A stretch of DNA of 62,427 nucleotides. It comes from Desulfovibrio sp. GTDB taxonomy: Bacteria > Desulfobacterota > Desulfovibrionia > Desulfovibrionales > Desulfovibrionaceae. The notes beneath the pieces are model-generated. The model saw only the letters and a list, made by a program, of their open reading frames with translations, made no database searches and had not been told where the DNA came from. Positions 50,452 through 59,363 of the stretch are shown here, piece by piece. Made by a program: the position numbers and the translations under genes. The number at the start of each line of letters is the position of its first letter. Position 1 is the stretch's first letter. The stretch is from assembly GCA_031287575.1 (NCBI GenBank), contig JAITSV010000024.1, forward strand, positions 1 through 62,427, given 5' to 3'.

Positions 50452-51611
50452 TACCCCCCGATGGCGCTCATGCGGCGGTTAGCCACGGCGGTGCCGCCCT
50501 CGCACGGGGCGTTGGGCAGCGCCTGTCCCGCGCCCCGCAATTCGGCCAGTTGGCCCGCGCGCACCCTGGCCAGCAACTGGTAGCCCAGGGGCTTGCGGCG
50601 GTTGGCCAGGCGCAGCACCTTGCGCACCGCGTCCATGCCCAGTTTCGGATGGCGCAGCAGCGGGCGCAGCCGGTATTCGCGGTCGGAGAACAGGCAGGTG
50701 CGCAGCCGCCCGTCGGGGGTCACGCGCAGACGGTTGCAGTCGCCGCAGAAGTGGTCGGACAGGGGGGTGATGAGCCCGAAGCGGCCCAGCCCCCCGGCGA
50801 TGCCCCACAGCTTGGCCGGGCCCTTGCGCCGTTCGCCGGGGGCCAGGGGGACGAGTTCCGCCAGCCGTTCCGCCGCCGCCAGGATGTCCGGCGCGCCCCA
50901 GAACTGGTCTTCCGTCCAGCTGGTGCCGCCGCCCATGGGCATGAATTCGATGAAGCGCACGTCCACAGGATGGGTTCGTGCAAAATCGAGAAAGGTGGCC
51001 AGTTCGTCGTCGTTGACGCCCTTCAGGGCCACGGCGTTGATCTTCACGGCCAGGCCCGCGTCCAGCGCGGCGTGGATGCCGTCCAGCACCTGGGGCAGCA
51101 TGTCGCGCCCGGTGGTGGCGGCAAAACGGTCGCGCCGGAAGGTATCCAGCGAGATGTTCACCGTGCTCACGCCAAGGCCGCGCAACGCGGCAACGTGCGG
51201 GGCCAGCAGGGTGCCGTTGGTGGTGATGCGGATGTCCAGCGCCGGATGGCGCCGGTGCAGCATGTCCAGAAAACCGGTCAGTCCCTTGCGCACGAAGGGC
51301 TCGCCCCCGGTCAGGCGTACCTTTTCCACGCCCTCTTCCACGGCCACGTCCACGATGCGCGCCATTTCCTCGTAGCGCAGCACGTCGTCGTGGGGGATGA
51401 AGCGCATTTCCGTGCAGCCCCAACAGTACGAACAGCGCAGGTTGCAGCGGTCGGTGACGGACAGGCGCAGGTAGCGCACCTTGCGGCCGTGGGCGTCGGT
51501 CAGGGTGGCTCCGTCGGGCGCGGTGCCCGCTGCCATGCCGGGCACCGCACGGGTTCCGGCATCCCCTTCCGGGGCAACTCCATCTCTGGCAAGGACGACG
51601 GTTCTGGTCAT
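50451..51611 (-). CDS. moaA: MoaA, GTP 3',8-cyclase (radical SAM)
   Basis: MoaA makes the first molybdopterin intermediate from GTP. The 386-residue product contains the SAM cluster motif CNLRCSYC, KVRLTGGEPFVRKG, and a C-terminal second cluster region DHFCGDCNRLRVTPDGRLRTC. It ends GG, as required for function in MoaA. An extension of about 35 residues precedes the core. The frame starts at ATG 51611; the ribosome site is weak. It is the last gene of the fdhE-fdhD-mobA-moaA operon, 50 bases after mobA, and ends in the long hairpin at 50354. Confidence 0.93.
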   Translation of the reverse strand: MTRTVVLARDGVAPEGDAGTRAVPGMAAGTAPDGATLTDAHGRKVRYLRLSVTDRCNLRCSYCWGCTEMRFIPHDDVLRYEEMARIVDVAVEEGVEKVRLTGGEPFVRKGLTGFLDMLHRRHPALDIRITTNGTLLAPHVAALRGLGVSTVNISLDTFRRDRFAATTGRDMLPQVLDGIHAALDAGLAVKINAVALKGVNDDELATFLDFARTHPVDVRFIEFMPMGGGTSWTEDQFWGAPDILAAAERLAELVPLAPGERRKGPAKLWGIAGGLGRFGLITPLSDHFCGDCNRLRVTPDGRLRTCLFSDREYRLRPLLRHPKLGMDAVRKVLRLANRRKPLGYQLLARVRAGQLAELRGAGQALPNAPCEGGTAVANRRMSAIGG

Positions 51612-51661
51612 GGCATTTCCGCGAAGCCGGTTCGGGGGCTTCTGCCCGTGCGGCGCGCCTG

Positions 51662-52426
51662 CTACAGCGCGCCGATGATCCGCCTGGCCATCTCGAGGTC
51701 GGCGGGATAGTTGATGTTGAAGAACGGCAGGGCTTCGCGCACCGTGTAGGGAATGTGCTCGCGCAGGTCCGGCGGCACCACCCGGCTCAGCTTGCGTTCT
51801 CCGTCCTCCAGCGCCTGCCAGAACAGCGGCAGGGCCTCGAATTCGTAGACGGCCACCAGCGATTCGATGAAGCCGGTCTCCACCTGCCGGAAGGTGGTCA
51901 TCACCGTGCCCGGCCCGCGTGCGGCCCGGTGGGCCAGCAGCCGTTCCAGCACGGCCTGTTCCATGAACGGCAGGTCGCACGACAGCACCAGCACCGGCCC
52001 CTGCGCCACGCGCAGGGCGGTGATCACCCCGCCGAACGGCCCCATGCCCTCCACCTCGTCGTTCAGGCGGTAGTAGGGTCCGTCAACGCCCGTCTCGGAC
52101 ACCGGACAGGGGCGATTGCCCCGGCAGGATATCCAGACCTCGCCGGTGACCGCGTGCAGCAGCGCCGCCGTGCGGGCCAGCATGCCCGGCGCGGCATCGC
52201 CGTGCAGGTGCAGCCGGGTCTTGTCCTGTCCCAGCCGGGTGGACAACCCGCCCGCCAGCACCACGCCGACGATGCCGTGCGCGTGGTCACGGCCCGGCGA
52301 GCCGTCAGGGACCGGCGAGCCTTCCGGCGCGGGGGCCACCGCCACGGCGGCATCAGCGCCGGGGCCGGTGTCCGCCCCGTCTTCGGGCATGCTTCCCGCG
52401 TGCTCCGTGCCCCGGCGACGGCTCAT
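51662..52426 (-). CDS. mobA: MobA, molybdopterin guanylyltransferase
   Basis: MobA attaches GMP to molybdopterin to give the guanine dinucleotide cofactor needed by formate dehydrogenase. The 254-residue product begins with a variable region, then GVVLAGGLSTRLGQDKTRLHL, the nucleotidyltransferase GG(x)SxRxGxDK motif, followed by EGMGPFGGVITALR and LVLSCDLPFMEQAVLERL with the metal-binding Asp. The C-terminus has the PFFNINYPADLEMAR block. The start ATG overlaps the fdhD stop by four bases. A second accessory gene, mobB, is in the fdhAB cluster. Confidence 0.9.
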   Translation of the reverse strand: MSRRRGTEHAGSMPEDGADTGPGADAAVAVAPAPEGSPVPDGSPGRDHAHGIVGVVLAGGLSTRLGQDKTRLHLHGDAAPGMLARTAALLHAVTGEVWISCRGNRPCPVSETGVDGPYYRLNDEVEGMGPFGGVITALRVAQGPVLVLSCDLPFMEQAVLERLLAHRAARGPGTVMTTFRQVETGFIESLVAVYEFEALPLFWQALEDGERKLSRVVPPDLREHIPYTVREALPFFNINYPADLEMARRIIGAL

Positions 52427-53256
52427 TCCAGTACCCTGCCCCCGGCATCGGCAAACACGGTAAAGCGTTCCTCGCGGTCCCGCGCGAAGCCCACCAGGGT
52501 CACGCCCTGTTCCGTGGCCATGTCCACCGAACCCGTGGTCACGGCGGAACGGCTGACGATAAACGAAAAACCCGCCCGGCGCGCCTTGGCGAACAGGCTG
52601 GCCGTCACCCGCGCGGAAACCAGCAGCAGCCGGGGGGCCAGATCCACCCCTTCGCGCGCGGCCCAACCGGCCAGACGGTCGATGCAGTTGTGGCGGCCAA
52701 TGTCCTCGGCCCGGCGCAGCAGGCGGCCCTGCACGGGGTCGTACACGCCCGCGCGGTGGAAGCAGCCGGTGCCGTCCCACAGCCCTTCCTCGCCCATGAA
52801 GGCGCGCATGGCGTCCAGCAGGACGGCGGCCCGCATGGGTGCGGGCGGTTGCGGCGCGCCCGTGCCCGGTGCTGCGCGCAGGCTCACGGCAAAGGCAAGG
52901 TTGTCGCCTTCGCCCGCGTCCCGGCTCATATCGGTCACCGTGCCCGCGTGGCGGATGCCCCACGCCCCCGGCTCCTGTCCGGTCACGGCGGGGTGCACCC
53001 GGTCCAGCAGCACGTGGCCAAGGGCCAGGTCGGCCAGGCCGTGCGGCCAGGCCCACAGCCGGGTGGCCCCGGCGACAATTCCCACTGTGCCCGCTGTGCC
53101 CGCGCCTCCGGGTTCCGGCCCCCACTCCACGCGCACCGGCACTTCGCGGCTCAGCACGTCGTCCACGTCGCCCCAGGCCGCGTCCTTGTAACGGCGCACG
53201 GAAACCGGGCGCGGGATGGCCCCTGCCGGCAATCCGGTCGTGTCCCGCCCGGCCAT
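52423..53256 (-). CDS. fdhD: FdhD-like formate dehydrogenase accessory protein
   Basis: FdhD delivers sulfur to the metal site of formate dehydrogenases. The 277-residue product matches FdhD from residue 20 to the end: the C-terminal block EDIGRHNCIDRLAGWAAREG, ARVTASLFAKARRAGFSFIV and SRSAVTTGSVDMATEQGVTL is unmistakable. In most FdhD proteins a CGxCG motif precedes the GGxHxA block; here that region (MRAFMGEEGLWDGTGCFHRAGVY) has one Cys, in TGCFH, and no CxxC pair. The start overlaps the fdhE stop by one base and the end overlaps mobA. The missing motif is unusual and should be checked. Confidence 0.83.
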   Translation of the reverse strand: MAGRDTTGLPAGAIPRPVSVRRYKDAAWGDVDDVLSREVPVRVEWGPEPGGAGTAGTVGIVAGATRLWAWPHGLADLALGHVLLDRVHPAVTGQEPGAWGIRHAGTVTDMSRDAGEGDNLAFAVSLRAAPGTGAPQPPAPMRAAVLLDAMRAFMGEEGLWDGTGCFHRAGVYDPVQGRLLRRAEDIGRHNCIDRLAGWAAREGVDLAPRLLLVSARVTASLFAKARRAGFSFIVSRSAVTTGSVDMATEQGVTLVGFARDREERFTVFADAGGRVLE

Positions 53257-54167
53257 CAGAACCCCCAGGCCGACGGAGTGGGCCGCGCGTAGCCTTGCTG
53301 GCGCGCCACGATATCCAGCGCCAGCGACTCCAGGTCGTCCAGCACCGGGATGGAGATACGGTCGAATTCGCGGAAATCCGCCACCTTGATGTACCCCTTG
53401 CACGACGTGCAGACGTGCACCTGGAAGCCGGGCTCGCCGTCGGCGGTGAAGTATTCGAGGTTCTTCGATTCTCCTTCCAGGCAGAACGGGCACTGCAACC
53501 GCTTGGCGCGGTATTCGTGGCGGCAGAACGAACAGGTATGATGCAGCGCCCCTTCCTTGCCCACCAGGCGGCCCACCAGCGGCGCGCTGCCGCACACCGG
53601 ACAGTGGCCGTGCTGCCAGACCACCGGAGTGGCGCCCGGCTGGTCCGCGCCGGTGCGGCGGGCGTGTTCCGCCGCCACCGCCTGGGCCAGCACCTCCACA
53701 GAGGGCACCACGCTGCCCATGGCCAGAAAGCGCACCAGGCTGGGGGCGTCGTTCAGACGCAGGGCCCAGGCGTCGAACCAGGCCGCATCGTCGCGCAGGG
53801 CCGCGTCGCAGGCGTCCTCCACGGCAAGCTCGCCCTTTTCCATGGCTTCTCGCACCACCTCGGCGGCGGCGCCAAGGCTGCCGCCTGCGGCGCGCATCAT
53901 GGCCAGCAGCCGACCGAAGGTGGCCGCCGTGCGCGCCCGGTCATAGGTGAAGGCATCGCGCGGGAGCAGCGGCGCGCCCTGGGCGTGGGCCTCGGGCGTG
54001 GCCAGTTCCGGCAGCGGGACCGCTGGCTCGGCGGCACGCGCCTCCAGTTGAATGGCGGCGGTGCGCGCCACGATTTCCAGCAGGGCGTCGGGAATGTATT
54101 CCTTGCTGCGCAGGGCTTTCAGTTTGCCTTCAAGGCGTTGCAGCTCGCGTTCGGAATCGAAGGTCAT
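53256..54167 (-). CDS. fdhE: FdhE-like formate dehydrogenase assembly protein
   Basis: FdhE binds zinc or iron and assists formate dehydrogenase assembly. The 303-residue product has a helical N-terminal half and four CxxC motifs: HCPVCGSAP, TCSFCRHEY, QCPFCLEGE and VCTSCKGYI, the pairs expected of FdhE rubredoxin-like domains. ATG 54167 follows AGGAG. It is the first gene of the maturation operon and overlaps fdhD by one base (TGATG). The partner enzyme is FdhAB at 33555-37291. Confidence 0.92.
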   Translation of the reverse strand: MTFDSERELQRLEGKLKALRSKEYIPDALLEIVARTAAIQLEARAAEPAVPLPELATPEAHAQGAPLLPRDAFTYDRARTAATFGRLLAMMRAAGGSLGAAAEVVREAMEKGELAVEDACDAALRDDAAWFDAWALRLNDAPSLVRFLAMGSVVPSVEVLAQAVAAEHARRTGADQPGATPVVWQHGHCPVCGSAPLVGRLVGKEGALHHTCSFCRHEYRAKRLQCPFCLEGESKNLEYFTADGEPGFQVHVCTSCKGYIKVADFREFDRISIPVLDDLESLALDIVARQQGYARPTPSAWGF

Positions 54168-54629
54168 GCGTTCTCCTGAGTGGAACGTGGATGGGATGCG
54201 GCCTTGGCAGGCGAACGTGCCGGTCACGGATTTCCGCCAGACCGTGCCTGCCGAAGGCACACCCTGACAAATACCCTACAGCCCTTGGCGGACCCGTTCA
54301 ATGGCGGGGGCTCCTGCGCAAGGTCTTGCACCGGAACGGCTCCGCATCGGGCGGTTCGTCTCCGGTCCGGGATGTTACGGTAACCATGTTCCGCGCTCCT
54401 GTGAACCATGCTGACGCATTTCCCTCCCGGCCAGCCGCCGGTCTGGCCCGCCCCGTCTGGCCGTCCACTTCGCCGCCCTGCCTGACGCGAGCGCCCGCCT
54501 TGACACAGCCCCCACAGGCTCTACCTGTTTCGAAGAGGCCCGCCCCGTTCGGAAATGCCCCGGCAAAACGCGTGGGACCGGGGCAGGGACCAGGGCCGGG
54601 CGGCGCAGAAACGCCGCCGGGAGGCACCC

Positions 54630-55475
54630 ATGTATGATGCACACGCCACGGCACGTTCCGCCCGCCGTTATCCTGGTGTTCTACCGCGCCTGTTCTCGCG
54701 CGTTGCCGCCCGCCTGCCGCGCGCCCCGCGCCATCGCCCCGGCCGGGAACCGGCGGACGCCGCCGCGTCTCGCCCCGCCCTTCGTCGTATCCGCATGCGA
54801 GAAGGGCTGCCCGACCTGCTCTGGCTGTTGCTGGCCGTATTGCTGTTCGCCCTGCTGGCCGGTCAGCCGGGCGTGGCGGCGCAACAGCCCCCATCGGCAT
54901 CGGGCATGGCCGCATCCGATGCCGCCCCCCTTCCGACACGCCCCCCGAACGTCACGCATGACGTCACTCGTGACGCCGTGCAGGACGCGTCCGGGGCCAA
55001 GGGAGACATTCCCATGACCACACCCGCACCATGGCAGCGCTTTTCCAAGCCCACGGACAAGGAGCTGCGCACCCGCCTCACCCCCCTGCAATACGAGGTC
55101 ACCCAGAAGGAAGGCACCGAACGTGCCTTCCACAACGAATACTGGGACGAGAAACGCCAGGGCATCTACGTGGACGTGGTGTCGGGCGAACCGCTGTTCC
55201 TTTCGTCCGACAAGTACGATTCGGGCACCGGCTGGCCCAGCTTCACCCGGCCCGTGGCATCCGATGCGGTGACCGAGCACGTGGACCGCACCCTGTGGAT
55301 GGTGCGCACCGAGGTGCGCAGCCGCATTGCCGGGTCGCATCTGGGGCACGTGTTCCCCGACGGACCGGCCCCCACGGGCCTGCGCTACTGCATGAACTCG
55401 GCCGCGCTACGCTTTGTCCCGCGAGAGGCCATGCAGGCCGAAGGATACGGGGATTTCCTCGGGATGCTGCCGTAA
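54630..55475 (+). CDS. msrB: MsrB, peptide-methionine (R)-S-oxide reductase, membrane-anchored
   Basis: MsrB reduces oxidised methionine in proteins. The N-terminal 125 residues carry a basic stretch, a single membrane helix ([17 protein letters not shown]) and a Pro/Ala linker, so the enzyme probably faces the periplasm. The MsrB domain has [30 protein letters not shown] and [15 protein letters not shown] with the catalytic Cys. The zinc-binding CxxC pairs of some members are absent. GGGAGG precedes ATG 54630. A weak promoter-like TTGACA lies at 54500. No msrA is present next to it. Confidence 0.9.
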   Translation: MYDAHATARSARRYPGVLPRLFSRVAARLPRAPRHRPGREPADAAASRPALRRIRMREGLPDLLWLLLAVLLFALLAGQPGVAAQQPPSASGMAASDAAPLPTRPPNVTHDVTRDAVQDASGAKGDIPMTTPAPWQRFSKPTDKELRTRLTPLQYEVTQKEGTERAFHNEYWDEKRQGIYVDVVSGEPLFLSSDKYDSGTGWPSFTRPVASDAVTEHVDRTLWMVRTEVRSRIAGSHLGHVFPDGPAPTGLRYCMNSAALRFVPREAMQAEGYGDFLGMLP

Positions 55476-55530
55476 TCACCCGGCAAAATACACACTTGCC
55501 GCACTCTTCCGGCTCTGCTACACGGGCCGG

Positions 55531-55842
55531 ATGAAGCACACCATCCGTCCGCTCGTCCGTCCGTTCGTCCGTCCGTTCGCCTTGGCCGCGCTGCTGTCCC
55601 TGACCCTGCCCTGCGCCGCCATGGCGTGGGACGGCTTCGACACCGAATCGGGCCATCTCGTGGAAGTCGACGTGGATGCCGTGCCCATGCGCGGCGAGAT
55701 CGTCGACGTGTTCGACTGCGACACCAAGGAGACGGCCACACTGATGGTGGACGCCGTGAAGAACAACGCCCGCACCGTGGAGATCACCGTGCGCGAGTCC
55801 GACACCGGACGCACGCGCATCCTGGTGATGGAAGCCCGCTAG
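55531..55842 (+). CDS. Small exported protein (DUF5334-like)
   Basis: The 103-residue product has a cleavable signal ending AAMA and a mature part WDGFDTESGHLVEVDVDAV, then RGEIVDVFDCDTKETATLMVD. It resembles DUF5334-type exported proteins; I give this with moderate confidence. The N-region contains RPLVRPFVRPF coded by a short tandem repeat. Its only Cys in the mature part is single. It starts 55 bases after msrB on the same strand and may be co-transcribed. Function unknown. Confidence 0.6.
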   Translation: MKHTIRPLVRPFVRPFALAALLSLTLPCAAMAWDGFDTESGHLVEVDVDAVPMRGEIVDVFDCDTKETATLMVDAVKNNARTVEITVRESDTGRTRILVMEAR

Positions 55843-55984
55843 GGCCTTTTCCGGCTGCATGGCCGGACCGCCCGTGCGTTCAAGAGGCTGGGTGCCCGTG
55901 CCCGGCCTTTGGTGTCGTATCGTCCCGCATGGGTTGCCCCCTTCCCCGCCAATCCGCTCCGTTACCCACTTTCCCCGAACGATG

Positions 55985-56018
55985 AAAAGGCCCGCCGCTT
56001 GCGCGACGGGCCTTTTTT
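55985..56018. terminator. Bidirectional terminator between the small exported gene and creA
   Basis: AAAAGGCCCG (55985-55994) pairs with CGGGCCTTTT (56007-56016), with TTTTTT on the plus strand and AAAA before it, so it can serve both convergent genes. Confidence 0.85.
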
Positions 56019-56043
56019 GCTGCATCCGGGGCCGGACACGCGC

Positions 56044-56592
56044 CTACGGGCGCACGGGAACCGTGGACACGGAGTTGTAGGGCGATCCGTCAATGATCTT
56101 GCGGCTTACCGCCAGGTAGACCAGGGTGTTGCGGTTCTTGTCCCACAGCCGGGTGACCCGGGTGGCCTTGAAGAACACCGAGGTCGATTCCTTGAACACG
56201 TTTTCCTTGGCGGGCAGCTTGTCCGGAATGCTGATGGGACCGGTCTGGCTGCACGAGATCGAGAAGTTGGACGGGTCTTCGGCCAGCCCCAGGCTGCCGC
56301 TGATGCCGCCGGTCTTGGCCTGGCTGATGAAACACGACACGCCGGGAATGCGCGGGTCCTGGAAGGCGAAGACGCACACCTGGTGGTTGGCGCCCAGCAA
56401 CTTCCATTCGGTGGTCACGCAGCCCACCTCGCCGTCGTCGGCGCGCGCGGGCGTGGCCAAAGCCGACATGCCCAGCATGGCAAGCAGCAGAAGCAGGACG
56501 ACGGAGGCCAGCAGGACAGCGAAAAAGGTGTCGTCGCGAGTGGCGGCAAGGGCCACGGCGCGGGGGCGGGCGGTGCGGGTACGGGGATGCAT
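56044..56592 (-). CDS. creA: CreA-family periplasmic protein
   Basis: The 182-residue product has an N-terminal export segment (FFAVLLASVVLLLLLAMLG) and a CreA domain: VGCVTTEWKLLGANHQVCVF, then PGVSCFISQAKTGGISGSLGLAEDPSNFSISC and RNTLVYLAVSRKIIDGSPYNS. The family has no established biochemical function; three cysteines are conserved. AAGGAG lies before ATG 56592. The block KTGGISGSLGLAEDPS is diagnostic. It is monocistronic; the region 56593-56737 upstream contains nothing recognised. Confidence 0.9.
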   Translation of the reverse strand: MHPRTRTARPRAVALAATRDDTFFAVLLASVVLLLLLAMLGMSALATPARADDGEVGCVTTEWKLLGANHQVCVFAFQDPRIPGVSCFISQAKTGGISGSLGLAEDPSNFSISCSQTGPISIPDKLPAKENVFKESTSVFFKATRVTRLWDKNRNTLVYLAVSRKIIDGSPYNSVSTVPVRP

Positions 56593-56737
56593 GGCGAGGC
56601 TCCTTGGGCTTCGTGACGTCGGATGAACACAACCGGTTTTCAGGATAACGCATCGCGCGGACGATGCAAGGCCGGGGACATGGCTCGGCGGAAGTCACGA
56701 ACGCGCAGAGGCCGTTTCCGGACGGGAAATCATCTCC

Positions 56738-56930
56738 AGGGGCTGTTTCTAACTTAGGATTTTCGTTCGTTGGCAAGGAAAACAAGCCTGCCATGAGGGA
56801 GTGCGGCGGCCGTTATGCGAGTCTTCGAGCATTACGGATGGCGACCGCAGAGCGCCTCAGCCGTTGGGCGAGCTTGCGAGCCCTTCGGGTCGGACGCCAA
56901 CGGTCGAAAGGACGAGTTAGAAACAGCCCT
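56738..56930 (-). repeat. Long stop-codon-abutting hairpin (copy B)
   Basis: GGGCTGTTTCTAACT near 56740 pairs with AGTTAGAAACAGCCC at 56915-56929; the pairing continues through TTTCG-N2-CGTTGGC and its complement GCCAACG. The left arm shares the block TTGGCAAGGAAAAC and GCCTGCCATGAGGGAGT with copy A (38011). The right end abuts the stop codon at 56930. Confidence 0.85.
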
Positions 56931-58513
56931 TACCGCCAGCGCACCAGCCCCAGCGCATACCGCTCCACCGGGGCGAATTCATCGGTCAGCGGGGGCACGG
57001 CGCCGCTGGCCGGCAATTCCAGCCGATGGGCCAGCATCTCGCGCACCTCGGGCGGCAGGGCGGCGGCTGGTGTTTCCGACAGCCCCGTCACGGGCCGGGC
57101 CACCAGCATCAGGTTCTGCACGTAGTCCACGGAATCCGCGGTGGCCACGGCATACACCCGCACGTCCGCGAACGAGGCGGCGAACGCCGCGCGGATGGCC
57201 CGGAACAGCCGCCCGTCCTCGCCCCCGGCGGCGGAGATGATGTTCATGACCACGGCCCCGTCGTCGGCCAGCAGCGCGCGCATGCGGCGGGCCGCCTCCA
57301 CGGTGCCCACATGGAAGGGCACGGAATAGTACGAGTTGAAGATGTCGGTGAAGATCAGGTCGTAGCGGCCCGTCTCGTCCTCTCTCCCGGTGGTGCTGGC
57401 ATCGGCGGCGGCGACCGCACCGGCGCTCCCGGCACCCAGCGCCGCCTGCGCCTGCGCCCGCCGGTTCAGGAAGGCCCGCGCGTCCTCGTGAAAGATGCGC
57501 AGCCGCGCGTCGTCCGCCAGGCCGAAGTGGCGACGGGCCACCCCGGTCATGCCGGGGTCCAGTTCCACCACGTCCACCCGCAAGGTCTCCGCGTTCAGCC
57601 CGGCCCGTCCGGAAAGCAGCCACTTGGGCACGGAATACCCGCCGCCGCCCAGCATGAGCACCCGACGCGCGCCGGGCACCAGCGCCGGACCCAGGGCGTA
57701 GAAACGGGTGTACGGCAGGGCCAGCTCGGCCATGTCGTCGGGATAGGCGGCGGACTGGTAGCGGCCCGGATCGGTGGCCAGCAGACGCAGGGGCCGCCCG
57801 GCCTGGGTGGCGTCGTAGACCCGGATGTGGTTGTACGGCGTCTCGGTCACCCGCACCCCGTAGTAGCGTTCCGCAAAGGCGGCATAGGCGTGCGAGGCCC
57901 AGGCCAGCGCGCCCACCCCGGCCAGCAGGGCCAGCCGGGCCAGCGGCGCGCGGGGGTGCGCCAGCAGCGAGGCCCCCAGCAGGCAGGCCGCCACCCCGTG
58001 CAGGATCAGCGTGCTGCCGAACCACGAAACCAGCACCATGCCGCCCAGAAAGGTACCCAGGATGCTGCCCGTGGTGGACACGGCGTACAGCCGCCCCACC
58101 ACCGCGCCGGAGGTGTCCATGTCCGACAGGGCCAGACGCACCACGTAGGGCGACACCATGCCGCACAGCACGCCCGGCACGGCGAACAGCAGCACGGCGG
58201 CCACCACGGCGGCGAGGTAGAGCGAATCCAGCCCTCCGGCCACCCAGCCCACCACCCGGCCATGCGCCAGGGCCACGGCCAGCACGGACAGGGCGGCCCC
58301 GGCCAGGATGCGCGACAGGGTGCGCCGCGACAGGGTGCGGTCGGCCAGGCGTCCGCCCAGCCAGTAGCCCGCGCTCAGGCTGGCCAGCACCACGCCGATG
58401 AGGCTGGTCCAGACGATGACCGAGGTGCCCAGGTGCGGGGCCAGCAGGCGCGCCCCCACCATTTCGAGCACCATGACCATGGTGCCGGACAGGAACATGA
58501 TCGCGTCGAGCAT
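56930..58513 (-). CDS. Membrane-bound spermidine synthase-like protein
   Basis: The 527-residue product combines seven or so membrane helices (opening MLDAIMFLSGTMVMVLEMVG, then SLIGVVLASLSAGYWLGGRLAD, an MFS-like motif) with a C-terminal Rossmann methyltransferase-like domain of the spermidine synthase family: RVLMLGGGGYSVPKWLL, DVVELDPGMTGVARRHF, then FHEDARAFLNRR and LIFTDIFNSYYSVPFH. Related fused proteins are annotated as polyamine aminopropyltransferases, but the substrate is unproven. AGGAGG lies before ATG 58513. A Gly/Ala insert interrupts the catalytic domain (GAGSAGAVAAADAS). The long hairpin at 56738 follows. Confidence 0.85.
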   Translation of the reverse strand: MLDAIMFLSGTMVMVLEMVGARLLAPHLGTSVIVWTSLIGVVLASLSAGYWLGGRLADRTLSRRTLSRILAGAALSVLAVALAHGRVVGWVAGGLDSLYLAAVVAAVLLFAVPGVLCGMVSPYVVRLALSDMDTSGAVVGRLYAVSTTGSILGTFLGGMVLVSWFGSTLILHGVAACLLGASLLAHPRAPLARLALLAGVGALAWASHAYAAFAERYYGVRVTETPYNHIRVYDATQAGRPLRLLATDPGRYQSAAYPDDMAELALPYTRFYALGPALVPGARRVLMLGGGGYSVPKWLLSGRAGLNAETLRVDVVELDPGMTGVARRHFGLADDARLRIFHEDARAFLNRRAQAQAALGAGSAGAVAAADASTTGREDETGRYDLIFTDIFNSYYSVPFHVGTVEAARRMRALLADDGAVVMNIISAAGGEDGRLFRAIRAAFAASFADVRVYAVATADSVDYVQNLMLVARPVTGLSETPAAALPPEVREMLAHRLELPASGAVPPLTDEFAPVERYALGLVRWR

Positions 58514-58702
58514 GGGGCCTCCTGGATGAGCGGGGAATGGGGAGGGAGAAAATGCGCGGGAATGCCGTGTCGTTGCTGTAGCAGGGGGCGGGGCTGCGAG
58601 GCAACGGGAAGGCGGGTGAAAGGCCGGGACGGGGAGTGGGGGACGGGGGGCGAAATTCCGCGAAGCGCGAAAAAAGAGGGGCGTTGGGTGTTCCGCGCAC
58701 GC

Positions 58703-58730
58703 AAAAGGGGCTCCGCCACTGCGGAGCCCC
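58703..58730 (-). terminator. Terminator of the DksA-like gene
   Basis: GGGGCTCCGC (58707-58716) pairs perfectly with GCGGAGCCCC (58721-58730); TTTT follows on the minus strand. Confidence 0.9.
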
Positions 58731-58734
58731 CTTG

Positions 58735-59094
58735 TCAAAACACCATGGGCCGGGCCTGCGCCCCGCGCTCTTCGCGCGCGGACATGCAGTGCACGCAGCG
58801 GGTGGTGGTGGGCACGGCCAGCAGTCGCGCGGCGGGAATCTCGTTGCCGCAGTCGTCGCAGTAGCCGAAGTCCTCGTCGTCCAGCCGTTCCAGCGTGGCG
58901 CGCAGCACCTGCAAGCGGGCCTCGGTGCGCTGCTTCCACGAACGGTAGGTCATGCCTTCCACGTCGGGCAGTCCTTCGGGGTCGCCCGCGTCCTCCACGC
59001 CCTGCAGGCCGCGCCAGCGGTCCAGGGCCGCGCGCAGATCGCGGATTTCCTGCTTCAGTCGGCGCCGTACCACGGCAATGGTTTCTTCGCGCAT
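58735..59094 (-). CDS. DksA/TraR-family zinc-finger protein
   Basis: The 119-residue product has an N-terminal helical hairpin and a C-terminal four-Cys zinc finger: YCDDCGNEIPAARLLAVPTTTRCVHC is read as CxxC...CxxC. This is the DksA/TraR fold that enters the RNA polymerase secondary channel. The coiled-coil tip acidic DxxDA motif of DksA is not obvious; the tip region reads EDAGDPEGLPDVEG, so it may be a DksA paralogue. AGGAGG lies before ATG 59094. It has its own terminator. Confidence 0.85.
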   Translation of the reverse strand: MREETIAVVRRRLKQEIRDLRAALDRWRGLQGVEDAGDPEGLPDVEGMTYRSWKQRTEARLQVLRATLERLDDEDFGYCDDCGNEIPAARLLAVPTTTRCVHCMSAREERGAQARPMVF

Positions 59095-59200
59095 GTCGTT
59101 CCTCCTTCGGCGCGGCCTCGGCCCTGCCCGCGCGGTGCGCGGGGGGCGGCCAGGCGCCGGGTGCCCCTTGGGGCAAGTTTGTCGGGTGGGGTGAAAAGAA

Positions 59201-59233
59201 AAGGCCCCGTCTACCAGGGTGGTGGACGGGGCC
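59201..59233 (-). terminator. Terminator after the 33-residue frame
   Basis: GGCCCCGTC (59203-59211) pairs with GACGGGGCC (59225-59233); on the minus strand TTTTCTTTTC follows. It lies about 30 bases past the stop of the small frame at 59262, which supports a transcript there. Confidence 0.8.
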
Positions 59234-59261
59234 GCGTGTTGCGTGTGCCTGCGGAATGCCG

Positions 59262-59363
59262 CTATGCGCCCCCTCCCGTCCCGGTGGCGCGTTCACCACG
59301 GGCAAAGAACCGGTCGGAACCGGTGAATGCGGTGGCGCGGGCGGAAAGGGTAATGAAACGCAT
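59262..59363 (-). CDS. Possible 33-residue protein
   Basis: The frame MRFITLSARATAFTGSDRFF followed by about 13 residues is short and basic. AAGGA lies some eight bases before ATG 59363, and a strong terminator lies after its stop. I recognise no family. It may be a real small protein or part of a small RNA; the terminator is the main reason to list it. Confidence 0.4.
   Translation of the reverse strand: MRFITLSARATAFTGSDRFFARGERATGTGGGA

Noticed and set aside
50451-51980. Longer MoaA start upstream of 51611
   Set aside because: The extra residues are the shadow of mobA in another frame and have no MoaA similarity.
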